Below are positions 1 through 7,570 of a stretch of DNA of 64,000 bases, in pieces; within the stretch, counting starts at the first letter, position 1, and every line of letters starts with the position of its first letter. Made by a program: the position numbers and the translations under genes. The stretch comes from VRUE01 sp963705635. GTDB taxonomy: Bacteria > Actinomycetota > Thermoleophilia > Solirubrobacterales > 70-9. The notes beneath the pieces were generated by a model. That model had not been told where the DNA came from. It saw only the letters and a program-made list of their open reading frames with translations, and ran no database searches. The stretch spans positions 124,001 to 188,000 of the forward strand of contig CAVPKH010000004.1 in NCBI GenBank assembly GCA_963705635.1. The letters are read 5' to 3'.

Positions 1-534
1 GGGCACGTTGGTCGACTTGATCGAGACCTTGAAGTTCTCGAAGTCGAGGCCCTCCATCAGCTCGACGAACTCGATCGCGGCGGCGACCAGCGCCTCGACC
101 GGGCTCTCGCGCTCGAGCGCGTGCAGGTGCTTGGGCAGCGAGCCGGAGTTGACCCCGATCCGCATCGGCACCCCGGCCGCCGTCGCTCGCTCCGCCACCT
201 CGGCGACCTTGTCGCGGCCGCCGATGTTGCCGGGGTTGAGGCGGATGCAGTGGGCGCCGGCGTCGATCGCCTTCAGCGCCAGCGTGTGGTTGAAGTGGAT
301 GTCGGCGATCACCGGGATCGGCGACTCGCGCACGATCGTCTTCAGCGCCTCGACGTCGTCGTCGCGCGGCACCGCCACGCGCACGATGTCGGCGCCGGCG
401 TCGGCGACCTTGCGGATCTGCTCCATCGTCGCCGCCAGGTTGGCGGTCTCGGTCTTGGTCATCGTCTGCACGACGACCGGCGCGCCGCCGCCGATCGGCA
501 CGCCGCCGACGAATATCTGGCGCTTGGAAGCCAT
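1..534 (-). CDS. ispG: 4-hydroxy-3-methylbut-2-enyl diphosphate synthase (IspG), 3' part cut by window edge
   Basis: The first 178 codons of a minus-strand gene are present; the rest lies beyond base 1. The protein opens MASKRQIFVGGVPIGGG and continues with VVVQTMTKTETAN, RVAVPRDDD, VIADIHFN and CIRLNPGNIG, which are characteristic of the TIM-barrel part of IspG/GcpE. This is the penultimate enzyme of the MEP isoprenoid pathway and reduces MEcPP to HMBPP. The C-terminal iron-sulfur domain with its cysteines is outside the window, so catalytic completeness cannot be judged. The ATG at 534 is the first plausible start. IspG normally follows dxr and rseP directly; here about 4.7 kb of other genes intervene. 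Confidence 0.93.
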   Translation of the reverse strand, partial: MASKRQIFVGGVPIGGGAPVVVQTMTKTETANLAATMEQIRKVADAGADIVRVAVPRDDDVEALKTIVRESPIPVIADIHFNHTLALKAIDAGAHCIRLNPGNIGGRDKVAEVAERATAAGVPMRIGVNSGSLPKHLHALERESPVEALVAAAIEFVELMEGLDFENFKVSIKSTNVP

Positions 535-610
535 GCGGCAAGCGTAGCGGCAGGGCTCCCCTGGACCGCCCGCACCCTGCTGCCTGGCATGCCGTATACA
601 TATTGAAGTA

Positions 611-2401
611 ATGGCTGAATATTTTGGAAAGATCAAGAACTCCAAAATATTGATCAGATGCGGAATCCTCAGCGTCTCGCTGCTCGCCTGCTTCACCTTC
701 CTCATCCCCGCCCAGCCGGCCCTCGCGACCTTTCACCTCGTCTCGGTCAGCGAGATCTTCCCGGGGTCCGCGGCCCAGCCCGAGGCCAGCTATCTCGAGC
801 TGCAGATGTACGAGGGGGACCAGAACTTCGTCGGCGGTCACCCGGTCACCCTCTACGACTCGACCGGCGCTCTAATCGACACCTTCGTCTTTGCATCGAG
901 CCTCCCCGGCAACGGCAGCAACCAGCAGACGATGCTGGTGGGCGATGACGGGGTTCAGGCCGCCTTCGGAGTCACGCCCGATCTCGTCGACGCCGGCTTC
1001 AACCTGTCCGCCTCGGGGGGCGCCGCCTGCTGGGACACGCTCGACTGCGTGTCGTGGGGGGACTTCGCGCCGGGTCGACCTCACCCTCCAGCGGCGTCCC
1101 CGTCGATCCAGCCGGCATCCCCGATGGATCGGCGATCTCGCGAAGGATCGCCGGCGGCCCCTGCGGGAACCTCCTCGACGCGGCCGACGACACCAACGAC
1201 AGCGACGGTGACTTCGCCAACGCGGCGCCGAGCCCGCACAGCTACGCCACCGTGCCCCCGCCGATGACCTGCGTGCCGCCCGCCCCGACGCCGACCATGG
1301 TCATCGACACCAGGCCGGCGAGCGCCACCACCTCGACCAAAGCGACCTTCGCCTTTCACTCCAACCCCGTCGGGGCAGACCTCGAATGCAGGCTGGATCG
1401 GACCGCGTTCGTCGCCTGCGATTCCGGCACGGCCACCTACGACGGACCGCTCCCCGAGGGGATTCACAACTTCCGCGTTCGAGCCTCCAACGCCAACGGG
1501 ATCGGCGCCCCCTCGACCTACAGCTGGGTCGTTGACCTGACGCCCCCGACGGCCAGCATCTCCGGCCACCCGCTCGATCCCAGCCCCGGCAAATCGGCGT
1601 CGTTCCGGTACAGCTCCAGCGAGGGCGCCTCGAAATTCGAATGCAGGCTGACCCCAACGGAAGCCGCCTTCGCTCCCTGCGACACCCAGCCCAAGACCTA
1701 CGCGAGCCTGGCCGACGGCGACTATCAATTCAAGGTGCGCGCGATCGACGCAGCCGGCAACGTCCAGCCGGCGCCGACCGCCTTCCAGTGGACGGTTGAC
1801 AACTCCCTCGTCGACACCACCCCGCCCGAGACGGCGATCGTCTCGCGGCCACCGGACCCCAGCCCCAGCCCGATCGCCACCTTCACCTACAGCTCCAACG
1901 AGCCGGGCTCGAGCTTCCAGTGCAAGCTGGACGGGGCGGAACTTCAGCAGCTGCCCGGCCGACCGGCATCTCCTATTCCGGCCTGGCCAACGGCCCCCAC
2001 GTCTTCCAGGTGCGGGCGATCGACGCCAGCAACAACGTCGACCCCTCTCCGGCCGGCTACAGCTTCGTGATCGCGTTGACGGCCGCCCCGCCGCCGGGCA
2101 GCGGCGTCAGCCCCGGCGCCAACCGGGCGCCCCGGCAAAACGGCCGCGCCCAAGACGAAGATCGCGAAACAGGGCGCGAGAACGCCGGATCGCACGCCCA
2201 CCTTCCGCTTCAGCTCGAGCAAGGCCGGGGCGCCAGCTTCCAGTGCAAGCTGGACGGCGGCCATTCGCGCCCTGCCACTCTCCGCTGACGACGAAGAAGC
2301 TCACCTACGGCCAGCACGTCCTGCAGGTCCGCGCCGTTCTCGCCGGCGCCACCGATCCCAGCCCCGCCAAGCTCAGCTTCAAGGTCATCAGAAGACGATG
2401 A
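611..2401 (+). pseudogene. Secreted protein with lamin-tail-like domain and four Ig-like repeats, multiple frameshifts
   Basis: An ATG at 611 is followed by a signal peptide (hydrophobic stretch around residues 17-38, ending PALA) and a domain resembling a lamin-tail fold (SEIFPGS.....YLELQMY, then CWDTLDCVSWGDF). Four Ig-like repeats follow with the pattern F.C.LD...F..C.......L..G.H.F.VRA.DA..N..P.P. The coding sense jumps frame near 1070, 1940, 2130, 2228 and 2265, yet repeat residues remain conserved on both sides of each jump. The last frame ends in TGA overlapping the ATG of the next gene (ATGA at 2398-2401). This preserved coupling and residue conservation fit either recent decay or base-call errors. 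Function unknown; probably cell-surface or exported. Confidence 0.6.
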
Positions 2402-3353
2402 TCGGCGCGGTGAATCGCGGCCTCGGCCCTGCGATCGCCTGCCTGGTACTCGCCGCCAGCCTGACGCTCGCGGCCCCTGCCTCGGCGACCTTCCACGAGA
2501 TCTCGATCCGCGAGGTCTACCCCGGCTCACTCGCCCAGGCCGACTCCGAGTACGTCGAGCTGCAGATGTGGTCGCCGGGTCAGAACTTCGTCGCCGGCCA
2601 CTCCCTGAGGACCTACAACGCAAACGGGGCGCCCACCGGCACTGCCTCATTCGCGACATGGTGCCCGCGGGCGCCAACCAGAGCACGATCCTGCTCGCGA
2701 CCCCAGCGGCTGAAGCGGAGTTCGGCGTCGTGGCCGACGCGCCGCTCGCCGCTGGCCAGCTCTCCCCCAGCGGCGGCGCCGTCTGCTGGGAGGCGCTCGA
2801 CTGCGTCTCCTGGGGCAGCTTCAGCGGCTCGCTGCCGAGCCCGGCGGGCTCGCCCGCGGCGCCGGCTGGAATTCCCGATGGGATGGCCCTGCGACGCACG
2901 ATCTCGCCGGGCTGCGCCACCGAGCTCGAGCCGACCGACGATCACGACAACAGCGCCGCCGACTTCTCTGCGGTCTTTCCCAGTCCCCGGCCCAACTCGG
3001 CCGCGCCCAGCGAGCACGCCTGCCCGAGCGGCGGCGGCCAGGCGGGGGGAGCCAACGGCCAGGGTGGACCGGGAAAGCCAGGTCCACCGCAAACGAGCCT
3101 CAAGGGCAGGCCGCCCCGCAGGACTCGCGACCGCACCCCGACCTTCCGCTTCGGCGCCGACGAGCGGGGCTCGAGCTTCCAGTGCAAGCTCGACCGCCGG
3201 CCCTTCCGGGCCTGCCGCTCACCCTTCACGACGGTGAGGCTCGCCCTCGGAAGTCACATCTTCAAGGTGCGGGCGCGCGACGGGACCAACCTGCTTGACC
3301 CCTCCCCCGCCTCATACGCGTTCAGCCTGATCGCCAAGGGCTCCCCCCAGTAG
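2398..3353 (+). pseudogene. Secreted paralogue of the preceding gene, one Ig-like repeat, one frameshift
   Basis: The ATG at 2398 overlaps the stop of the upstream gene. Residues 1-30 form a signal peptide (hydrophobic core, cleavage after PASA), then the same domain as the upstream protein (ATFHEISIREVYPGS, YVELQMWSPGQNFVAGHSL, later CWEALDCVSWGSF). A single Ig-like repeat (RGSSFQCKLDRRPFRAC) closes the protein at the TAG 3351-3353. Coding shifts frame once near 2650, between NGAPTGTASF and DMVPAGANQSTILL. Across the rest, the paralogue aligns residue by residue with the upstream gene, including the PAGIPDG segment, so the two arose by tandem duplication. Function unknown; convergent with the next minus-strand gene with no spacer. 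Confidence 0.6.
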
Positions 3354-4250
3354 CTACCAGCTGCGGGTCAGCTGCGTCTTGAACCGCGGATCGGTGAGGG
3401 ACACGTTCGGGGCGCCGGGGAAGGAGACCGCCAGGGATCCCGTCCAGCTCTTGGCGCCGGTTGGCCCGCGCTGGAAGGCGGCCGAGCCGCTGAACGGCGC
3501 CGGCGGCGTCACCCCCGCCGAGCCGAGCCGGCTGTCGAACGAGAAGGTCTCCGGCGAGGCCCGCACGAAGGCCCCGCGGAAGACGGCGAGCGAGCCCAGG
3601 CTCTGCTCGGTCTCGGCGAGGAAGCCGGCCTTCCCCGGCCTCTTGGCGGCGGCGAAGAGCATCGCCGTCAGGCCCGAGCGAAAGTAGGCTTCGAACCGCG
3701 TCACCTTGGCGGGCTTGCCGGCGGCGTGGGTTCGGCTTTCCTGCCGGCTCAGGTCGAAGAAGGTGTCGCGGCAGAAAAGCAGGCGCGGGGTGATGACCTT
3801 CCCCTTGACTCGATGCGCGCTCGCCGCGGTGTAGCCGCCCTCGCCGCGGAAGTGGACCGAGCCGACGAAGATGCCGAGGCGAATCGTGTAGCGGTCAGGG
3901 CCGATGCATCCCCGATGGCGCCTGCTGTGGGTGACCCTCCCCGACGGCCGGAAGCGCATCGCGGCGCTGCCGAGGCGGCCGAAGCTGGCCCGAATCGAGG
4001 TCGGGCTGACCTTCCCGCGCGCCACGTAGGTGCTCCAGGCGGAGCGCCGAGGGGAATGGCCGGACCTAGACGCCTTGACGAACGCGGTGGCGTCGTAGCC
4101 ACCGACGGTGACCTCGTAGCCGTTGCTGGCCTCGAGCTGGAAGCTGAGGTCGAGGCCCGACGCCGCCGCTGCGGCCGCAGGCGCCGCCAGCAGGGCGACG
4201 AGAACGAGCAGCGCGCCGAGGGTGCCGCGGCGGTGCGCCGGCCCCCTCAC
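3354..4250 (-). CDS. Secreted hypothetical protein, coupled to a serine protease gene
   Basis: I take the GTG at 4250 as start because it overlaps the TGA of the upstream protease gene (GTGA, 4247-4250) and is followed at once by a signal peptide (RRGTLGALLVLVALLAAPAA). The reading frame is open further upstream, but that part lies antisense-like within the protease gene and is Arg-rich. The mature protein of about 270 aa is beta-rich, with segments such as LDLSFQLEASNGYEVTVGG and SFPGAPNVSLTDPRFKTQL, and two repeated S-F-R-G type stretches. I do not recognise a family. Overlap with the protease suggests co-translation and a shared extracellular role. Confidence 0.7.
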   Translation of the reverse strand: MRGPAHRRGTLGALLVLVALLAAPAAAAAASGLDLSFQLEASNGYEVTVGGYDATAFVKASRSGHSPRRSAWSTYVARGKVSPTSIRASFGRLGSAAMRFRPSGRVTHSRRHRGCIGPDRYTIRLGIFVGSVHFRGEGGYTAASAHRVKGKVITPRLLFCRDTFFDLSRQESRTHAAGKPAKVTRFEAYFRSGLTAMLFAAAKRPGKAGFLAETEQSLGSLAVFRGAFVRASPETFSFDSRLGSAGVTPPAPFSGSAAFQRGPTGAKSWTGSLAVSFPGAPNVSLTDPRFKTQLTRSW

Positions 4251-5197
4251 TTGATCCTCGCAGCCCGCGCGAACAGCTTCGCCACCGCGTCGCCGAAGTA
4301 CGGCCCGTAATCGGTGTTGTCTTCGGGATAGCCATCGGTGGTGACGCCGTTGAGGGTGTCGCCGCCGATGACCCAGCCACCGCCCGAGGCGCCGGGGCTG
4401 ATTTCGCACTGCACCGCGAGATTGAGCGGCCCAGGCGTCAGGAACGAGAAGAAGGCGTGGCCCTCGAACGGCGTCTGCGCGCAGTGCTCCAAGCTGGCGC
4501 CGTCGAACGGCGGCGCCACCGGGTAGCCGTAGACGTCGAAGACCTGGTTGGGCGAGAGGTTCCAGGCGATCTCGTCAGCGCCCACGACATCGGCGAGGCG
4601 CTGCCCCCGTTCGTTGCGGGAGACGACCGCGGCGCCGACGTCGAAGTTGGGGTTTTCCGAGCCAAGCCAGCCCGGCGTGGAGCCGAGCCACTTGGCGGCG
4701 AAGGTGCCGAAGGGGCGTTCGCCAAAGCGGTAGCCGGGGACGAAGACCCACTTCTGGCCGAGCCAGTGCCGGCCCTCGTGGACGCAGTGCCCCGCCGTGA
4801 TCACGAGGCTCAGGTTGGGCGCGTTGACCGACGTTCCCGAGCAGCGACCGAGGGTCCCAAAGGGCCCGACGACGAAGATCGCGCCGTTCTGCCTGACGCC
4901 CGGGGCCGTGGGGTCGGCGACCGTTTCGGTGGGAATCACGGCTTCTGCTCCCGGCGCCCCCGGGGCGGAAGTGCCGGCGTGCCCGGCGCCAGGCATTGCG
5001 GGCGGCCGGATTGGCAACGGCCGGGCCCGCCTCATCCGCTCCGGCGTCCAGAAACGATCCGGGCGCTCTCGAGGGGCGTGGACAAAGGTGGACAGCGGAG
5101 CCGCCATCGCCCGAGTGGACGCGGCGGCGGCAAGCAGAAACAGGCAGGCCGCGAGCGCGGCCAGCGATCGGCTCAGGAAGTGTCTTGGCGTCCCCAT
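4247..5197 (-). CDS. Secreted trypsin-like serine protease
   Basis: The 316-aa protein has an N-terminal signal peptide (hydrophobic residues about 12-32, ending TRAMA). The chymotrypsin-fold triad is visible: His in VITAGHCVHEG, Asp in NFDVGAAVV, and Ser in SPGASGGGWV. GRCSGTSV, before the His motif, is the usual first beta-strand of secreted S1-type/V8-like proteases, and a Cys near the Ser motif (VQCEIS) may pair with the CAQ segment. A Pro/Ala-rich stretch (about residues 35-90) before the catalytic domain looks like a propeptide. The substrate is unknown. It overlaps the downstream secreted protein gene and lies within the gap that splits rseP from ispG. Confidence 0.88.
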   Translation of the reverse strand: MGTPRHFLSRSLAALAACLFLLAAAASTRAMAAPLSTFVHAPRERPDRFWTPERMRRARPLPIRPPAMPGAGHAGTSAPGAPGAEAVIPTETVADPTAPGVRQNGAIFVVGPFGTLGRCSGTSVNAPNLSLVITAGHCVHEGRHWLGQKWVFVPGYRFGERPFGTFAAKWLGSTPGWLGSENPNFDVGAAVVSRNERGQRLADVVGADEIAWNLSPNQVFDVYGYPVAPPFDGASLEHCAQTPFEGHAFFSFLTPGPLNLAVQCEISPGASGGGWVIGGDTLNGVTTDGYPEDNTDYGPYFGDAVAKLFARAARIK

Positions 5198-5296
5198 TCG
5201 TCCCCGCCCGGCGCCGAGGGGTCAGCCGCCAAGCCCGCCAATGCTAGCGGGGTCAAGCACCAATACTCGCTGACTAAACAGCCGTCCTAGGAGGGA

Positions 5297-6388
5297 CTAG
5301 CGGACGTTGAAGCCTTCGCCGCCGAGACGGCCGATGTCATTGCTGAGGCCGATGAACATCAGCACCGCGACGAGGGCGAAGCCGACGACGGTGGCGCGTT
5401 CGATCACCCGCAGTGAAACCGGCTTGCCGCGCAGCTTCTCGACCAGGCTCCAGAAGATGTGACCGCCGTCGAGCGGCAGGATCGGCAGCAGATTGATCAG
5501 CCCCAGCGAGAGGCTGACCAGGGCGAGCAATATCAGCGACGGGTAGACGCCGACCTCGATCGTCTGGTGGGCGACGTCGCTGACGCCGACGATGCCGGAG
5601 ATCTGCTTCCGCTGCTCTGATTCGAAGATGCGGGAGAAGACCCGCGTCGTTTCGCCGGCGACCAGCCAGACCGAATCCCAGGCACGGCCAACGGCGGCGC
5701 CGAGGCTGATCTGCTCGGCCACCGCACCGTAGGAGAAGCCGACCAGGGCACGGCCGCTGGCGCTGTCGTACCGCGGCCGCACCGAGACCGTCTGAACGCT
5801 GCCATCGCGGCTGATCCGAAGCTGCACGGGCGTGGTCGCCAGACAACCCTCGACCTGCTTGCCGGCGCACCTGTGCGAGCCCACCTGCTTGCCGAATCGT
5901 TCAAGCCGCGCTTCGCGATCCAGGCCAGGGTAGGCGTGGCCGTCGACGGCGACGATCCTGTCGCCGGGCCGCAGCACCTTTGCCGCCGGCGAGCCGCTGC
6001 GGATCTCACCCACCGACTGCGTTACCTGCTGGGCGTTGAGGAAGTAGACGAAGGAGAAGATCGCGAAGGCGAGGGCGATGTTGACCGCGGGGCCAGCGCC
6101 GATCACGACGATCCGCTTCCAGACCGGCTGCCGGTAGTAGGCGCGGTGCTCGACCTCCGGAGGAAGCTCCTCCTCCGGGTTCATGCCGCTGATTTTCACG
6201 AAACCCCCGAGCGGGATCGCGGCGATCCCGTACTCGGTCTCGCCGCGCTTGAACGAGACGAGCTTGGGCCCGAAGAAGAGGAAGAACTTCTCGACCCGCA
6301 TGCCGGTCGCCTTGGCGGCGACGTAGTGCCCACCCTCGTGGAGGATGATCAGCAGCGAGAAGCCGAGGAAGACCAGCAGCCAGCTCAT
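5297..6388 (-). CDS. rseP: Site-2 membrane metalloprotease RseP
   Basis: The 363-aa protein has the intramembrane zinc site HEGGH at residues 17-21 in the first membrane helix, a PDZ domain in the middle (VGEIRSGSPAAKVLRPGDR), and the second metal-binding motif PLDGGH near the C-terminus between membrane helices. These are the M50B family features. The family cleaves anti-sigma factors and remnant signal peptides within the membrane. The ATG at 6388 overlaps the dxr stop (ATGA), so it is co-translated with dxr, the usual arrangement in many bacteria. Length is slightly short of the two-PDZ E. coli type, consistent with a single-PDZ actinobacterial form. Confidence 0.95.
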   Translation of the reverse strand: MSWLLVFLGFSLLIILHEGGHYVAAKATGMRVEKFFLFFGPKLVSFKRGETEYGIAAIPLGGFVKISGMNPEEELPPEVEHRAYYRQPVWKRIVVIGAGPAVNIALAFAIFSFVYFLNAQQVTQSVGEIRSGSPAAKVLRPGDRIVAVDGHAYPGLDREARLERFGKQVGSHRCAGKQVEGCLATTPVQLRISRDGSVQTVSVRPRYDSASGRALVGFSYGAVAEQISLGAAVGRAWDSVWLVAGETTRVFSRIFESEQRKQISGIVGVSDVAHQTIEVGVYPSLILLALVSLSLGLINLLPILPLDGGHIFWSLVEKLRGKPVSLRVIERATVVGFALVAVLMFIGLSNDIGRLGGEGFNVR

Positions 6389-7530
6389 ACCCTGGTCAAC
6401 CCCCCGACCTGCTCATCGGTGCGGCGGCGGGCCTCCGCGTCGACGGCGAAGAGGTCTTCGAAGTGGGTCGGCTGCTGCGCCGGCATCGCCTCGAGCACCC
6501 GCTCGATCGCCTCGGCGATCGCGGTGAAGCCGATCTTCCCGGCGAGGAAGGCTGCAACCGCGACCTCGTCGGCGGCGTTGAGCACGCAGGGCGCGGTCCC
6601 CCCCGCCCGGCCCGCCTCGAGGGCGAGCCGCAGGCAGGAAAAGGTCTCGAAATCCGCCGGCTCGAAGCTCAGCTCCCCAACCGCGGCGAGATCGAGCCGC
6701 GCGACGTCGACGTCGGCGCGCTCGGGATGGTGCAGGGCGTAGGAGATCGGCACCCGCATGTCGGGGTAGCCGAGGTGGGCCATCGTCGCCCCGTCGTTGA
6801 GGTCGATCAGCGAGTGGACGATCGACTGCGGGTGGACGACGACCTCGATCCGCTCGAAGGGAACGCCGAAGAGGTGATGCGCCTCGATCGCCTCGAAGCC
6901 CTTGTTCATCAGGGTCGCCGAGTCAATCGTGATCCGCCCGCCCATGCTCCAGGTCGGATGGGCGAGGGCCTCGGGCACGGTGACGCCGGCGAGGTCGGTG
7001 CGGCCGCGGAACGGCCCGCCCGAGGCGGTCAGCACGAGCCTGTCGACCGTTCCCGGCGCCTCCGCCCCGACCAGCTGGAACAGCGCCGAGTGCTCGGAAT
7101 CGACCGGCAGCAGCTTTGCTTGCGTCGCCTCGGCCAGCGCCATCGTCAGCTCGCCGCCGATCACCAGGCTCTCCTTGTTGGCCAGGGCGACGTCGATGCC
7201 CTCGCCGAGGGCGACGATCGTCGGCCCCAGCCCGGCCGCTCCGACGATCCCGTTGAGGACGAGGTCGGCCCCCGAGGAGACGATCAGCTCGCGGATGCCC
7301 TCCTCCCCGGACAGGACCCGGCCGTCCCAGGCGCGGCCGGCGGCCTCGGCCGCCTCGGCGTCGGCGAGGGCGACCGTGCCGGCGCCGTGCTCGGTCGCCT
7401 GGGCCAGCACCCGCTCCCACTGCGAGCCCGCGGCGAGGCCGACCACCTCCAGTGCCTCCGAGGCGGCGACGATCTCCAGCGCCTGCGTCCCGATCGAGCC
7501 GGTGCTGCCGAGGATGAGGAGCTTCTTCAT
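6385..7530 (-). CDS. dxr: 1-deoxy-D-xylulose 5-phosphate reductoisomerase
   Basis: The 381-aa protein begins MKKLLILGSTGSIG, the NADPH-binding Rossmann motif of DXR, and contains LANKESLVIGG, the metal/substrate motif VDSEHSALFQL, and the flexible active-site loop region SMGGRITIDSATLMNKG. It converts DXP to MEP, the committed step of the MEP pathway. Length matches the family. It overlaps rseP by 4 nt. Upstream, where cdsA would usually come next, a large secreted-protein gene lies instead, 40 nt away. Confidence 0.97.
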   Translation of the reverse strand: MKKLLILGSTGSIGTQALEIVAASEALEVVGLAAGSQWERVLAQATEHGAGTVALADAEAAEAAGRAWDGRVLSGEEGIRELIVSSGADLVLNGIVGAAGLGPTIVALGEGIDVALANKESLVIGGELTMALAEATQAKLLPVDSEHSALFQLVGAEAPGTVDRLVLTASGGPFRGRTDLAGVTVPEALAHPTWSMGGRITIDSATLMNKGFEAIEAHHLFGVPFERIEVVVHPQSIVHSLIDLNDGATMAHLGYPDMRVPISYALHHPERADVDVARLDLAAVGELSFEPADFETFSCLRLALEAGRAGGTAPCVLNAADEVAVAAFLAGKIGFTAIAEAIERVLEAMPAQQPTHFEDLFAVDAEARRRTDEQVGGLTRV

Positions 7531-7570
7531 CCCCAGCAGTTTAGGTAGCGGCCCCGCCGGGCCGCCGCCT

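Noticed and set aside
3354..4409. Longer start (4409) for the hypothetical gene after the protease
   Set aside because: The extra N-terminus is Arg/His-rich and antisense-like within the protease gene; the GTG at 4250 begins a signal peptide and overlaps the stop.
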